Below are positions 14,077-22,763 of a DNA stretch of 48,594 nt, one piece after another. The notes below the pieces were generated by a model. That model was not told the DNA's origin. It ran no database searches and saw only the letters and a program-made list of their open reading frames with translations. This DNA is from Colwellia sp. 12G3. GTDB taxonomy: Bacteria > Pseudomonadota > Gammaproteobacteria > Enterobacterales > Alteromonadaceae. The position numbers and the translations under genes were made by a program. Where the stretch lies: the NCBI RefSeq assembly GCF_002836775.1, contig NZ_PJAQ01000051.1, positions 1-48,594 on the forward strand, written 5' to 3'. Each line of letters opens with the position of its first letter. Within the stretch, counting starts at the first letter, position 1.

Positions 14077-14391
14077 ATGAACCCATATACAGATATTGCC
14101 GATTTAATTACAACCCTAGAAGCAGAAATTAAAAAACTTAGCGAGACAATTCATACCTTGAAGCAAGAGCCACAAGGTTTTAATGAACAAATAATTTTTA
14201 AATATATAGATACTGCTAGCACGGGTAAAACAAAAGATTATGTTAGATCATTGGGCATAAAATCTGAACGTGGTTCACTATTTTCTTCGGGTGATGTTAG
14301 TAAGTTAATCAAAAGTGGTGCTGATGATATTTCACCAGAATTACTTGCTATAGCACGTGATGTCGTTGGCATGAAAAAGAAAAAGCACTAA
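14077..14391 (+). CDS. Hypothetical protein with N-terminal coiled coil, 104 aa
   Basis: Residues about 8-35 (LITTLEAEIKKLSETIHTLK) look like a coiled coil. The middle reads FKYIDTASTGKTKDYVRSLG and could be a small winged or helical domain, and the protein ends in a basic KKKKH tail. Cytoplasmic, no family recognised. It is plus strand like its neighbours and 73 bp before the peptidase start. Confidence 0.55.
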   Translation: MNPYTDIADLITTLEAEIKKLSETIHTLKQEPQGFNEQIIFKYIDTASTGKTKDYVRSLGIKSERGSLFSSGDVSKLIKSGADDISPELLAIARDVVGMKKKKH

Positions 14392-14464
14392 ACACTAAAC
14401 ACAGTTAATATTTCACATAAAATAGTTGAACACCATTTACTTAAATATCGGTAGGCTTTGCTCT

Positions 14465-15874
14465 ATGAATAAACGTTTTACTTCTTTAATATCAGGATTT
14501 GTTTTTGCTTCACTAAGCGTTAATATCACCTACGCTCATGCGAAATCAGATAACTTTTCAGCGCAACAATTAACGCATGCTGCGAGTATAAAACAGCAAG
14601 CACTTGAAAGCGATTTAGCTTGGGAACTGGTTGAATCATTAACAACGGAAGTTGGACCTAGAATGCCTGGTACGCCAGGAGACAAAGCAGCGGTTTCATG
14701 GGCAGTAGCTAAGTTTAAAGCGATGGGTTTTGATAAGGTATGGACAGAGCCAGCTACTTTTCCAAAATGGATTCGTTATTCTGAATCGGCTGCAATTGTT
14801 AGCCCCGCACCTCAAGCGATGCATATAACCGCTTTAGGTAATAGTATCAGTACCCCTAAAGACGGTATACAAGCGCAAATAATTGAATTTAAGGACTTGG
14901 CTGAATTAGAAAATTCACCTGAAAATTCGGCTAAAGGAAAAATAGTTTTTATAAATTATCGTATGGACCGAGACCGTGATGGTAATGGTTATGGACCAGC
15001 TGTTCAGGCTCGAAGTCGTGGTGCTGTTGTCGCTTCGCAAAAAGGTGCGGTAGGTTATGTGATGCGTTCAGTCAGTACTGCTTATCATCGCTTTGCACAC
15101 ACGGGTGGTAGCCACTATAAAGAAGGTGTTACTAAAATTGTGTCTACAGCAATTTCAAATGCTGATGCGGATCAATTACATCGTTTAGTTGCCTTAGGAA
15201 AGCCGGTAACTATTAATATTAACGTGCAAGCAAAATCAATGGGTGAGGGGACTTCTTACAATGTCATTGCTGAATTTACTGGCAGCGAATTCCCTAAAGA
15301 GCACGTACTTATTGGTGGCCATTTAGATTCGTGGGATTTAGGTACGGGTGCCTTAGATGATGGCGCAGGTGTTGCCATTACCATGGCCGCAGCTAAACTT
15401 GCTACTAATTACGGTAATCCAAAACGCAGTATTCGCGTAGTATTATTTGCTGCCGAGGAATTTGGTTTATGGGGTGCTAAAGCCTATGTTAAAGCGAACG
15501 AAAAAAGCATAGTAAATATTGTTGCCGCAGCAGAATCAGACTTTGGCGCTGATAAAATATGGGCATTTGACTCTAACGTTCATGCCAGTGCCTTACCTTT
15601 GGTTAGTGAAATTGCCGCGATGCTAAAATCGTTAGATGTTGAGTACACAAATAAAAATTCAGCCCGTGGTGGTCCCGATTTAATACCATTTCGTCCGTTT
15701 AACATCCCTGCGTTTGGTTTATCGCAAGACGGTACTGACTATTTTGACTATCATCACACTGCTGATGATACGTTAGATAAAATAGATCCTGAAAAATTAC
15801 GTCAAAACGTGGCAACCTATGCGGTATTTGCTTTTATGGCAGCTAACGCTAATACGCGTATAATTGGTAAGTAA
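14465..15874 (+). CDS. Secreted M28-family zinc peptidase, 469 aa
   Basis: A signal peptide covers about residues 1-27 (ending ITYAHA). A PA-type insert precedes the M28 catalytic domain, as in carboxypeptidase Q/PGCP-like enzymes. The two zinc sites are marked by GGHLDSWDLGTGALDDGAG (His286 and the later Asp), AEEFGLWG (Glu331 catalytic, Glu332 ligand) and DYHHTADDTLDKID with the last histidine near 431. It should cleave dipeptides or N-terminal residues in the periplasm or outside. ATG 14465 gives the signal peptide; an upstream in-frame ATG at 14426 would bury it. A strong terminator follows. Confidence 0.9.
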   Translation: MNKRFTSLISGFVFASLSVNITYAHAKSDNFSAQQLTHAASIKQQALESDLAWELVESLTTEVGPRMPGTPGDKAAVSWAVAKFKAMGFDKVWTEPATFPKWIRYSESAAIVSPAPQAMHITALGNSISTPKDGIQAQIIEFKDLAELENSPENSAKGKIVFINYRMDRDRDGNGYGPAVQARSRGAVVASQKGAVGYVMRSVSTAYHRFAHTGGSHYKEGVTKIVSTAISNADADQLHRLVALGKPVTININVQAKSMGEGTSYNVIAEFTGSEFPKEHVLIGGHLDSWDLGTGALDDGAGVAITMAAAKLATNYGNPKRSIRVVLFAAEEFGLWGAKAYVKANEKSIVNIVAAAESDFGADKIWAFDSNVHASALPLVSEIAAMLKSLDVEYTNKNSARGGPDLIPFRPFNIPAFGLSQDGTDYFDYHHTADDTLDKIDPEKLRQNVATYAVFAFMAANANTRIIGK

Positions 15875-15918
15875 TTAAGCTAAGTATACGTTTTAAAGTA
15901 CGAACAGATACATTTAAA

Positions 15919-15953
15919 GGAAGCACTCAGTTATTACTTAGTGCTTTTTTTTT
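15919..15953 (+). terminator. Rho-independent terminator after M28 peptidase gene
   Basis: AAGCACT (15921-15927) and AGTGCTT (15940-15946) pair around a 12-nt loop, followed by a run of nine T. Confidence 0.8.
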
Positions 15954-16060
15954 GTTTATTGGTAGGGTATAACAGCTAACATCGAGCAGATAAATTTACG
16001 CGGGCAGTCAGATGATAGCTTCTCTTTTAACAAGGCCGTTACTGGTGAGCTAGGTATTAA

Positions 16061-16606
16061 ATGGAAATAATATTAATTCGACATGGGAAACCAACATCAG
16101 CAAATAATCCTAAGGTTAATGCTGCACAATATGCAAATTGGATTAGACGATACAACGCATCTCACGTCGCCAGCAACAGTCGTCCTAAGTTTATCAGCAA
16201 GCGCTATACCTCTTTTTATTCGCTCTCAAGTGACTTAAATCGGGCTATACACTCAGCCAATATTTACTCAGAAAAGTGTCCTGATGAGATAGATAGAATT
16301 TATCGAGAAATGGAAATACCTAGGTATAAGCTGCCATTGCAATTAAAAGCTTGGCATTGGGTCTATTTATCAAGAATTCTCTGGATGTTTGGTCTTAAAG
16401 GTTCATTTGAGTCTTTTAACCAAGCTAAGCACCGAGCAGACTTAGCCGCGGTTAAGTTAATTGAAATAGCACAAAATCAACAACAGCTAGTATTGTTTGG
16501 CCACGGATACATGAATAGATATATTAGAAAGTCTTTAATTAGCAAGGGCTGGAAAATAACGTGCAAAAGCAATGCTTATTGGGGGGTTACTCGTCTTGAA
16601 CTATAA
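16061..16606 (+). CDS. Histidine phosphatase family protein, 181 aa
   Basis: LIRHG (5-9) is the RHG catalytic motif with His8. SLSSDLNRAIHSANIY supplies the second arginine and QLVLFGHGYMNRYI the second catalytic histidine region. This is the phosphoglycerate-mutase-like superfamily, acting through a phosphohistidine; the substrate is unknown. The gene sits alone, 108 bp after a terminator and upstream of a repeat element. A worn ACAAGGCCGTTACTGG just before it may be an attC remnant. Confidence 0.85.
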   Translation: MEIILIRHGKPTSANNPKVNAAQYANWIRRYNASHVASNSRPKFISKRYTSFYSLSSDLNRAIHSANIYSEKCPDEIDRIYREMEIPRYKLPLQLKAWHWVYLSRILWMFGLKGSFESFNQAKHRADLAAVKLIEIAQNQQQLVLFGHGYMNRYIRKSLISKGWKITCKSNAYWGVTRLEL

Positions 16607-16665
16607 CAAAGTAATTTGAAGTGAATTTTCAATGGCGGTAAAGGTGAGATATTAGACCGATTAGG

Positions 16666-16983
16666 TTATACCAAGTTGATTAAGTTCTTTCCCACTCAGC
16701 GAGAATTAAAAGGCTTAGAGGCAAGGCATTGATTGAAGAGAATGGTTACTCAGGAGAATATGCTCCTGCATTCTCTAAGAAGCTACATCCATGTAGCGTC
16801 CTTATCAAAATCAATAACGCAGCATGTAAACCTTTTAAACTCGCCCTCTGGGAGCTTTCTCGATGTTCACTAACATCGTTAAGTTTATTTGATTTAGAAT
16901 GACTAAACCGAAACAAATTTGCCTTGTTATTGAAAATCGAGCAGAGCTCTGAGTTGGGAAGAAATTTAATCAAATTGGTATTA
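16666..16983. repeat. Cloverleaf repeat element, copy A (long form, 318 bp)
   Basis: The ends are imperfect inverted repeats: TATACCAAGTTGATTAAG on the left and, on the reverse strand, TAATACCAATTTGATTAAA on the right. The left half folds on TTAAAAGGCTTA/TAAACCTTTTAA with core segments AGGCAAGGCATTGATTG and AAATCAATAACGCAGC. The right half folds on GAGCTTTCTCGAT/ATCGAGCAGAGCTC with an inner GATGTT/AACATC. Two extra small hairpins (CAGGAG/CTCCTG and GCTACAT/ATGTAGC) sit in the left half. It shares its core segments with copies B and C at 38.9 and 40.5 kb. No reading frame of substance; it resembles a MITE-type element. Confidence 0.8.
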
Positions 16984-17018
16984 CACGATTTATTGGGAAT
17001 ATGGATATTAGGGTAATT

Positions 17019-17567
17019 ATGTCAGCAGATAAATATAAATTTTCAAACATGTTGTTAAGCCATGTTGAATTGTATATACAAGATGTTATTTCGATGGAAA
17101 AATTCTACACTGAATATTTGGGCTTTGTTGTAACTGACCGAGGGCAAGGGCCAAATGGTATGATTTTTTTAAGCCGAAACCCTAAGGAGCATCACCAAAT
17201 TGTATTAAACCCTCAGCAATCACATCGCTCAATTGAGAGCCCAGTAGATCATATCTCTTTCAGAGTGGAATCTATCTCAGACTTAAGAGGTTTTAATTCA
17301 GCTTTAAAATTAGCGGCAGACACTAGTATTCAGACGGTTTCTCATGGATCTGCATGGTCAATTTATTTTAGAGACCCTGAGGGTAATCGTTTTGAAATAT
17401 TCACCGATACGCCCTGGTATGTTAACCAACCTTGTAAATTCCCTGTTAATCTTGAGCAAACGGATGAAGAATTGAAGCAATTTACCGAAGAAAAAATAAA
17501 GGATATGGCTGGGTTTTGTATCGCCAAAGAATGGCAAACATTACATCAAGTGAATCTAGAGCACTAA
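17019..17567 (+). CDS. VOC-family (glyoxalase/dioxygenase-like) protein, 182 aa
   Basis: Two VOC modules are evident: LLSHVELYIQDVISMEKFYTEYLGF near the N-terminus and VDHISFRVESISDLRGFNSAL, then IYFRDPEGNRFEIFTDTPW, which carries the typical metal-binding glutamate after DPEGN. Likely metal ligands are the histidines in SHVEL and DHISF and that glutamate. It resembles extradiol-dioxygenase-like members, but the substrate is unknown. ATG 17019 is preferred over ATG 17001 because TTAGGG precedes it at normal spacing. It begins just after the repeat element. Confidence 0.8.
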   Translation: MSADKYKFSNMLLSHVELYIQDVISMEKFYTEYLGFVVTDRGQGPNGMIFLSRNPKEHHQIVLNPQQSHRSIESPVDHISFRVESISDLRGFNSALKLAADTSIQTVSHGSAWSIYFRDPEGNRFEIFTDTPWYVNQPCKFPVNLEQTDEELKQFTEEKIKDMAGFCIAKEWQTLHQVNLEH

Positions 17568-17651
17568 GCAGTAATCTTTAAAGCTGTGCCAAAATGTGCA
17601 CAACTATATAAGCTTCGATGTTAAATCGGTTTTTCCTGCAACCTTATACCC

Positions 17652-17678
17652 ATAACGAGTACTTATAAGTGTCGTTAT
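17652..17678. promoter_or_regulatory. 27-bp near-palindrome upstream of DUF1330-like gene
   Basis: ATAACGAGTACTTATAAGTG followed by TCGTTAT is almost perfectly self-complementary around ACTTATAAGT. It lies 22 bp before the start codon, where an operator could sit. Function is inferred from position only. Confidence 0.35.
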
Positions 17679-17700
17679 TACAGACTATTTTGGAGTTTAT

Positions 17701-18018
17701 ATGTCATATGAAATATTAGTTGGTTTACATGTTCTCGATGATTACACTTATGAAAAATATAGGATAGCAATGAAACCTATTCTTTCTGATTACCAAGGCT
17801 ATTTTTGTTATGATTTTAAAGTGTCTGACGTGTTAATTTCACAAGCGTTAACGCCGGATAGTCATTGCGATATAAACCGAGTTTTCACCCTAAACTTTAT
17901 CAGCAAGGAAAAAATGGATAACTTTTTCTCGGATCCTCAATATTTACTTGTTAAGGAGGAATTTTTTGTTAAATCAGTAGGTAGTGCAACAATACTAGCT
18001 AGCTACGAAAAGAAGTGA
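17701..18018 (+). CDS. DUF1330/dimeric alpha-beta barrel-like protein, 105 aa
   Basis: YEKYRIAMKPILSDYQGYFCYDFKVSDVL, then VFTLNFISKEKMDNFFSDPQYL, matches the layout of DUF1330 and related ferredoxin-like dimers (repeat of a residue run, FxS, then the SDPxY helix). Proteins of this fold are small enzymes or stress proteins of varied function. GGAG lies about 8 bp before ATG 17701. Family assignment is tentative. Confidence 0.65.
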   Translation: MSYEILVGLHVLDDYTYEKYRIAMKPILSDYQGYFCYDFKVSDVLISQALTPDSHCDINRVFTLNFISKEKMDNFFSDPQYLLVKEEFFVKSVGSATILASYEKK

Positions 18019-18161
18019 TAACAGCAGTATTTCTGCCTTTATAAACATTATTCAGCGTAATCAAACTTTACTGGCGTAACTTGTCAAGCAAGTGCGCCTC
18101 CGCCTTGTGTTATCTGTTATTCTACACGTTTTACCTCCCTATATTAGGACTTGAAAAGTAT

Positions 18162-18428
18162 ATGAATCGTACATTATTTCCAACACTCATCGGTGTTTTT
18201 ACCAGTTTATTTGCTATTTGGTCGCTGCATACCTTTTTAATGGTTGATGATTGCTTAGATCAAGGAGGCTCTTTTGACTATGCAACTGCCAAGTGTTTAC
18301 TTGAAAATGGTCAGGTGTATGAATCTAACCTAGCAACCATGGCGCTTGTACTCTACTTTGTTGTCGGTTTTGGTGTTTCGTTTATTGTTTCCAGCGTTAT
18401 TAGAAAATTTTTTAAAATTAAACAATAA
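18162..18428 (+). CDS. Small two-helix membrane protein, 88 aa
   Basis: A first helix near residues 5-27 and a second near 60-80 flank a short loop with two cysteines (DDCLDQGGSFDYATAKCL) that could form a disulfide on the periplasmic side. The protein ends in a basic tail RKFFKIKQ. The loop pattern occurs in small proteins of marine gammaproteobacteria, but no family is certain. ATG 18162 is used; an upstream GTG in frame at 18081 lacks support. Confidence 0.6.
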   Translation: MNRTLFPTLIGVFTSLFAIWSLHTFLMVDDCLDQGGSFDYATAKCLLENGQVYESNLATMALVLYFVVGFGVSFIVSSVIRKFFKIKQ

Positions 18429-18588
18429 CAATTAAAGGTAGACAGTTATCTTAATGATTAACTTAGACTGTATGCGGGTAATTGCACCTTGATATTAGAA
18501 TTAGGTCAAGGATGAACTTTTACAAAATATAATCAAGGGTTGTCAGGTCTATTAAGCTAGACATCATTACTTACTTTAGGAATTACCC

Positions 18589-19098
18589 TTGTTACGCAGT
18601 TTTGCTATTCAAGCTATTATCTTTCTGGTCGCATTTCAGCTACTTTCTTTTTTACGAGAAACAAGTATGTTATCGACTAATACGTCGTTGACTGAAATTG
18701 ACATAACAATGCCTGCATTAGATATAGATAAAGTCCCCACCTTGATGGGCGAAACCATCTCACTAAACGCGCAAGGCAAGACTACCATTTTATATTTCTT
18801 TGCGCCTTGGTGTCAGGTTTGTCATGCCAGTATCGGTAATTTACAAGCCGTGTTTCAAAAAAATGAACAGCTTGATGTGATTGCTATTGCCATGGACTTT
18901 ACCAGTAGTGAAGAAGTGATGGGATTCACTAGCCAACATCAATTAACTTTTCCTATTGCGTTAGGTAATGAAGCGATTAAACAAACTTTTGAAATCAGTG
19001 GATATCCCAGTTATTACGTTTTAAATGAAGAAAATGTGATTATTGGTAAATCTATGGGATATTCTTCAGAGTTAGGTCTTTATTTGCGTTCATTGTAA
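18589..19098 (+). CDS. Membrane-anchored TlpA/ResA-like thiol-disulfide oxidoreductase, 169 aa
   Basis: One N-terminal helix (residues about 5-22) anchors or exports the protein. The rest is a thioredoxin-like domain with TILYFFAPWCQVCHASIGNL carrying the WCQVC active site (about residues 73-77) and the cis-proline loop ISGYPSYYVLNEE. The pattern fits TlpA/ResA-type periplasmic reductases rather than cytoplasmic thioredoxin. The start is TTG 18589 after TAGGAATTACCC. Client proteins are not indicated by the neighbours. Confidence 0.85.
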   Translation: MLRSFAIQAIIFLVAFQLLSFLRETSMLSTNTSLTEIDITMPALDIDKVPTLMGETISLNAQGKTTILYFFAPWCQVCHASIGNLQAVFQKNEQLDVIAIAMDFTSSEEVMGFTSQHQLTFPIALGNEAIKQTFEISGYPSYYVLNEENVIIGKSMGYSSELGLYLRSL

Positions 19099-19215
19099 AA
19101 AAAATTAATTTGTTCTGTATAGTGATCTTCCAGTTGTTTGTGTACACTGTAATACTCAATTATTCATTGGCGCTATGCTAAGTAGATAGGCCAAACAAGC
19201 TAAGAAATAATTATT

Positions 19216-20361
19216 ATGCAAATTACTGACAATTTTGATAGCGGTAACATCCGCGTTATTGATGCAACTGATGCAAGCAATATTCAACTAGAAATAAAGA
19301 AAGATAACCAATCTGATTTTTACCAATGGTTTCACTTTAAATTGCAAACTGATTTAAACGCCAATGGTGATCGTCAAGAACATGTAATGCATCTAAACAA
19401 TGCAGGTAAAGCAGCCTATGTTGAAGGTTGGGAAGATTACCAAGCGGTTGCTTCTTACGATCGTGAACATTGGTTCCGTGTACCTACGCAATATGATGGT
19501 GAAAAGCTTACTATTACGTTAACGCCTGAATACGACTCTGTATATTTCGCTTATTTTGCACCTTACAGCTATGAACGTCATCAAGACTTGATTCATAACG
19601 CACAAATGCATCTTGATTGTCAGGTTCAGGTTTTAGGCCAAACACTTGACGGTCGTGACATGACGTTACTGAAAATTGGTGAAGATGGTGAAGGCAAACG
19701 TAATGTTTGGATCACTGCTCGCCAACATCCTGGCGAAACAATGGCTGAATGGTTCGTTGAAGGTATGTTAGACCGTTTACTTGATGAAGATGACGGTGTT
19801 GCCCGTGCTTTATTAAACAAAACGGTATTTTATGTTGTGCCTAATATGAATCCAGATGGCAGTGCTCGTGGCCATCTTCGTACTAATGCTTGTGGTGCTA
19901 ACTTAAACCGTGAATGGTTAGAGCCTTCTATGGAACGTAGTCCTGAAGTATTTCTTGTGCGTGAAAAAATGCTTGAAGTCGGTGTCGATATGTTCCTTGA
20001 CGTTCATGGCGATGAAGCTTTACCGGTTAACTTCGTAGCGGGTTGTGAAGGTGTGGTGAATTACGATGCTCGTCATAAAGCACTTGAAGACAAATTTAAA
20101 GAAATGATGATTGCTATCACACCTGAATTTCAAGATGAACGCGGTTATGATAAAGATGAACCAGGTAAAGCTAACCCTACGGTTGGTACTAACTGGGTTG
20201 GTAACCAATTTAAGTGTTTAGCTTATACCATTGAAATGCCATTTAAAGATAATGACTTATTACCTGATTACAGTGTAGGTTGGTCTGATGAGCGTAGTAG
20301 TTTATTAGGTCGTGACTTTTTAACGGGTGTTTACCATATGGTAGATGACTTACGTAAATAA
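19216..20361 (+). CDS. M14-family zinc carboxypeptidase, 381 aa
   Basis: An N-terminal beta-domain (about residues 1-125) typical of cytosolic carboxypeptidase-like proteins is followed by the M14 domain. Zinc ligands are His171 and Glu174 in RQHPGETMAEW and His264 in FLDVHGDE; NMNPDGSARGH binds substrate, and Glu340 in YTIEMPF is the catalytic base. There is no signal peptide, so it is cytoplasmic. The layout matches bacterial relatives of the AGBL/CCP deglutamylase group, but the bacterial substrate is unknown. It ends in a terminator and shows a codon pattern like its core neighbours. Confidence 0.9.
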   Translation: MQITDNFDSGNIRVIDATDASNIQLEIKKDNQSDFYQWFHFKLQTDLNANGDRQEHVMHLNNAGKAAYVEGWEDYQAVASYDREHWFRVPTQYDGEKLTITLTPEYDSVYFAYFAPYSYERHQDLIHNAQMHLDCQVQVLGQTLDGRDMTLLKIGEDGEGKRNVWITARQHPGETMAEWFVEGMLDRLLDEDDGVARALLNKTVFYVVPNMNPDGSARGHLRTNACGANLNREWLEPSMERSPEVFLVREKMLEVGVDMFLDVHGDEALPVNFVAGCEGVVNYDARHKALEDKFKEMMIAITPEFQDERGYDKDEPGKANPTVGTNWVGNQFKCLAYTIEMPFKDNDLLPDYSVGWSDERSSLLGRDFLTGVYHMVDDLRK

Positions 20362-20382
20362 GTGACAAACGGTTAAAGTAAT

Positions 20383-20412
20383 AGGCGAATTTATTAAAAT
20401 TCGCCTTTTCTT
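20383..20412 (+). terminator. Rho-independent terminator after M14 peptidase gene
   Basis: AGGCGAATTT (20383-20392) and AAATTCGCCT (20397-20406) are perfect 10-bp arms with a 4-nt loop, followed by TTTTC. Confidence 0.8.
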
Positions 20413-20513
20413 TATCTAATACTAGGTAGTATAACTTGGGAGTCTAGTCATTATATTTAGTCAGTAAAAGATAACAATATTCAATAAAATAATAACAATC
20501 AGAGGAGTTAACC

Positions 20514-22040
20514 GTGCAAGAATTAGTCAATACTATCAACGGTATCATTTGGAGCCCCGCGCTTATTTATTTGTGTTTAGGCGCAGGTTTATTTTTCACA
20601 GTATTAACACGTGGTGTGCAAGTACGTCATTTTACTGAAATGTGGCGTTTATTACTTTCCGGTAAAAGCTCAGAAAAAGGGTTGTCATCATTTCAATCAC
20701 TCTCAGTGTCACTATCTGGTCGTGTAGGTACCGGTAATATCGCTGGGGTTGCAACCGCAATTGGTTTTGGTGGGCCAGGTGCAGTATTTTGGATGTGGGT
20801 TGTTGCTTTCTTTGGTGCAGCTACGGCTTACATTGAATCAACCAACGCGCAAATTTATAAAGAAGAAGATGATGGATTCTACCGTGGTGGCCCAGCTTAC
20901 TATATAGAAAAAGCGATGGGACAAAAGTGGTATGCCTGGATATTTGCCATCGCAACTATTCTTGCCTGTGGTTTAATGCTACCTATGGTGCAATCAAATG
21001 GTATTGGTGAAGCTATTACTATGGTCTTTGGTCAAGGTGATACCATTGAAACTGCGCTAGGTACATTGAGTATGGTGAAAGTATATACCGCTACAGGTAT
21101 TGTATTATTACTCGGTTTTATCATCTTTGGTGGTGTGAAGCGTATTGCGAACTTTACCCAAGTTGTTGTGCCTTTCATGGCGCTAGCTTATATTTTAGTC
21201 TCACTGGTTATTATTGGTTTAAGTATCGATAAATTACCGGGTGTATTTATGATGATTATCAACGATGCTTTTAGCCCTATGGCGGGTGTTGGTGCTGCTA
21301 TAGGTTGGGGTGTTAAACGTGGTGTTTACTCAAACGAAGCAGGTCAAGGTACTGGTCCACATGCTGCTGCCGCTGCCGAAGTTGAGCATCCTGCACAACA
21401 AGGTTTAGTACAAGCATTCTCAGTGTACATCGACACATTGTTTGTATGTTCTGCTACCGCGTTTATGATTTTAATCACAGGTGCATATAACGTACATGGC
21501 GCTGGCGAAGCATTCTTAATTCAAAACGTTGCTGCTGACGTTGCGGCTAATAGCCCTGCGTACACTCAACTTGCTGTTGAAAGTGTTTTTAGTGGCGTAG
21601 GTAAGCCCTTTGTCGCGATTGCCTTATTCTTCTTCGCCTTTACTACTATTTTGGCTTACTACTTTATTGCTGAAAACAATGTCTATTACATCCGTCGTAC
21701 CTTAAAGATACCCGCGTTAAATTTAGGATTAAAAATAATGTTAATCAGTGCTACTTTTTACGGTACGGTTAAGGCGGCTGATTTAGCATGGGGCATGGGC
21801 GATATTGGTGTTGGTATGATGGCATGGCTTAATATCATCGGTATTATCATTATCTTCTTTATGTCGAAACCTGCTATTAAAGCGCTTAAAGATTATGAAG
21901 CACAACAAAAAGCAGGGGTGAAAAAATTCAGCTTCAACCCTAAGAAATTAGGGATAGAAAATGCTGATTTCTGGGAAGAGCGTTTTGCTCAAGATAACCC
22001 TCAAGAAAGTAAAGAAAGTACTAAAGAAAATGAAGGTTAA
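20514..22040 (+). CDS. AGCS-family alanine/glycine:cation symporter, 508 aa
   Basis: A sodium-coupled amino acid importer of the inner membrane with about eleven helices. Family signatures are SFQSLSVSLSGRVGTGNIAG (about 58-77), FFGAATAYIESTNAQIYK and GVGAAIGWGVKRGVYSNEAG followed by QGTGPHAAAAAEVEHP. This is the AGCS layout typified by AlsT/DagA/YaaJ. Length is normal. GTG 20514 follows a strong AGAGGAG. It has its own terminator at 22086, so it is probably transcribed alone. Confidence 0.92.
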   Translation: MQELVNTINGIIWSPALIYLCLGAGLFFTVLTRGVQVRHFTEMWRLLLSGKSSEKGLSSFQSLSVSLSGRVGTGNIAGVATAIGFGGPGAVFWMWVVAFFGAATAYIESTNAQIYKEEDDGFYRGGPAYYIEKAMGQKWYAWIFAIATILACGLMLPMVQSNGIGEAITMVFGQGDTIETALGTLSMVKVYTATGIVLLLGFIIFGGVKRIANFTQVVVPFMALAYILVSLVIIGLSIDKLPGVFMMIINDAFSPMAGVGAAIGWGVKRGVYSNEAGQGTGPHAAAAAEVEHPAQQGLVQAFSVYIDTLFVCSATAFMILITGAYNVHGAGEAFLIQNVAADVAANSPAYTQLAVESVFSGVGKPFVAIALFFFAFTTILAYYFIAENNVYYIRRTLKIPALNLGLKIMLISATFYGTVKAADLAWGMGDIGVGMMAWLNIIGIIIIFFMSKPAIKALKDYEAQQKAGVKKFSFNPKKLGIENADFWEERFAQDNPQESKESTKENEG

Positions 22041-22049
22041 TTAGCGATC

Positions 22050-22220
22050 TCATCCACATAGGTAAACTTTACGAAAGCGTAAACTAAAAAGCCGTTCATT
22101 ATGAACGGCTTTTTTATTGGCTAATTGTTGTTTTGCTAACATTAGACGCACTGAGGTCAATAACGTTAAAAACGATTGTTTTTCGCCACTCAATTTACGC
22201 TGTAAAGTCCGTTTACTCAT
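22050..22220 (-). pseudogene. AraC-family regulator fragment
   Basis: Read on the minus strand from 22220, the sequence gives MSKRTLQRKLSGEKQSF, then LLTSVRLMLAKQQLANKK, which matches the first helix-turn-helix of AraC-type regulators (compare SxRTLxRxLxxxGxSFxxLxxxxRxxxA). After about 37 residues the similarity ends where the AGCS terminator begins. Only this internal slice survives; both the N-terminal domain and the second helix-turn-helix are gone. Confidence 0.7.
22086..22115 (+). terminator. Rho-independent terminator after AGCS gene
   Basis: AAAAAGCCGTTC (22086-22097) and GAACGGCTTTTTT (from 22103) form a perfect stem with a 5-nt loop and a T run. It overlaps the end of the AraC fragment on the opposite strand. 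Confidence 0.9.
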
Positions 22221-22222
22221 AG

Positions 22223-22602
22223 AGTTTATACGCGATTGTTATTTCAGTTGGACACCCTAACGGTAATTTAGGCACAATATCTTTGGCTGGTATTGTTATT
22301 AATAATGCGATTGTCTTGTTAGAGCGAATTAAAATTGAAGAGCAAGCACTGCCCGATGATCCTTGCCAAGCGATTATTAATGCTGCTCAGCAACGTCTTA
22401 GACCGATTGTACTAACGACGCTAACCACTATTTTGGGCTTAATACCGTTATATATATAGGGGGAGGGGTCTTTTGGGAACCCATGGCTATAGCGATAATG
22501 GGTGGATTGCTCTTTTCTACTGTATTCACCTTAGGTGTAATCCCTGTCGTTTATGCGGTATTGTTTTGTGTTAAAACGCCGACAAATTCGACGCGTGTAT
22601 AG
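22223..22602 (+). pseudogene. RND efflux transporter C-terminal fragment with frameshift
   Basis: The frame from 22223 reads LAGIVINNAIVLLERIK, then QQRLRPIVLTTLTTILGLIP, characteristic of the C-terminal half of AcrB-type RND pumps. It hits a stop within a TATATATA tract (22450-22458). Removing one TA restores IGGGVFWEPMAIAIMGG and FSTVFTLGVIPVVYAVL up to the natural end at 22602. About 125 of roughly 1000 residues remain and no start exists, so the gene is dead. Confidence 0.85.
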
Positions 22603-22763
22603 CTTATGCAAAACTTAGCTATTTTCAAAGATCATCACTAGTGAAATAGCAAAAAAGGTCAGGTATACTAAGCGCAATTAAAGTAGGTACCTTTACTTTT
22701 TCTTTTATAAAGAAAGTGGAGTACTTGCTTCTACGTTTTAACTATCATTACATGAGTAACTAA

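Noticed and set aside
16746..16973. Minus-strand 75-codon frame in repeat copy A
   Set aside because: It lies wholly inside the palindromic element, and copies B and C do not preserve it.
16658..16990. CGATT on both sides of repeat copy A as a target-site duplication
   Set aside because: The two short matches are offset from the element ends by different distances, so chance is likely.
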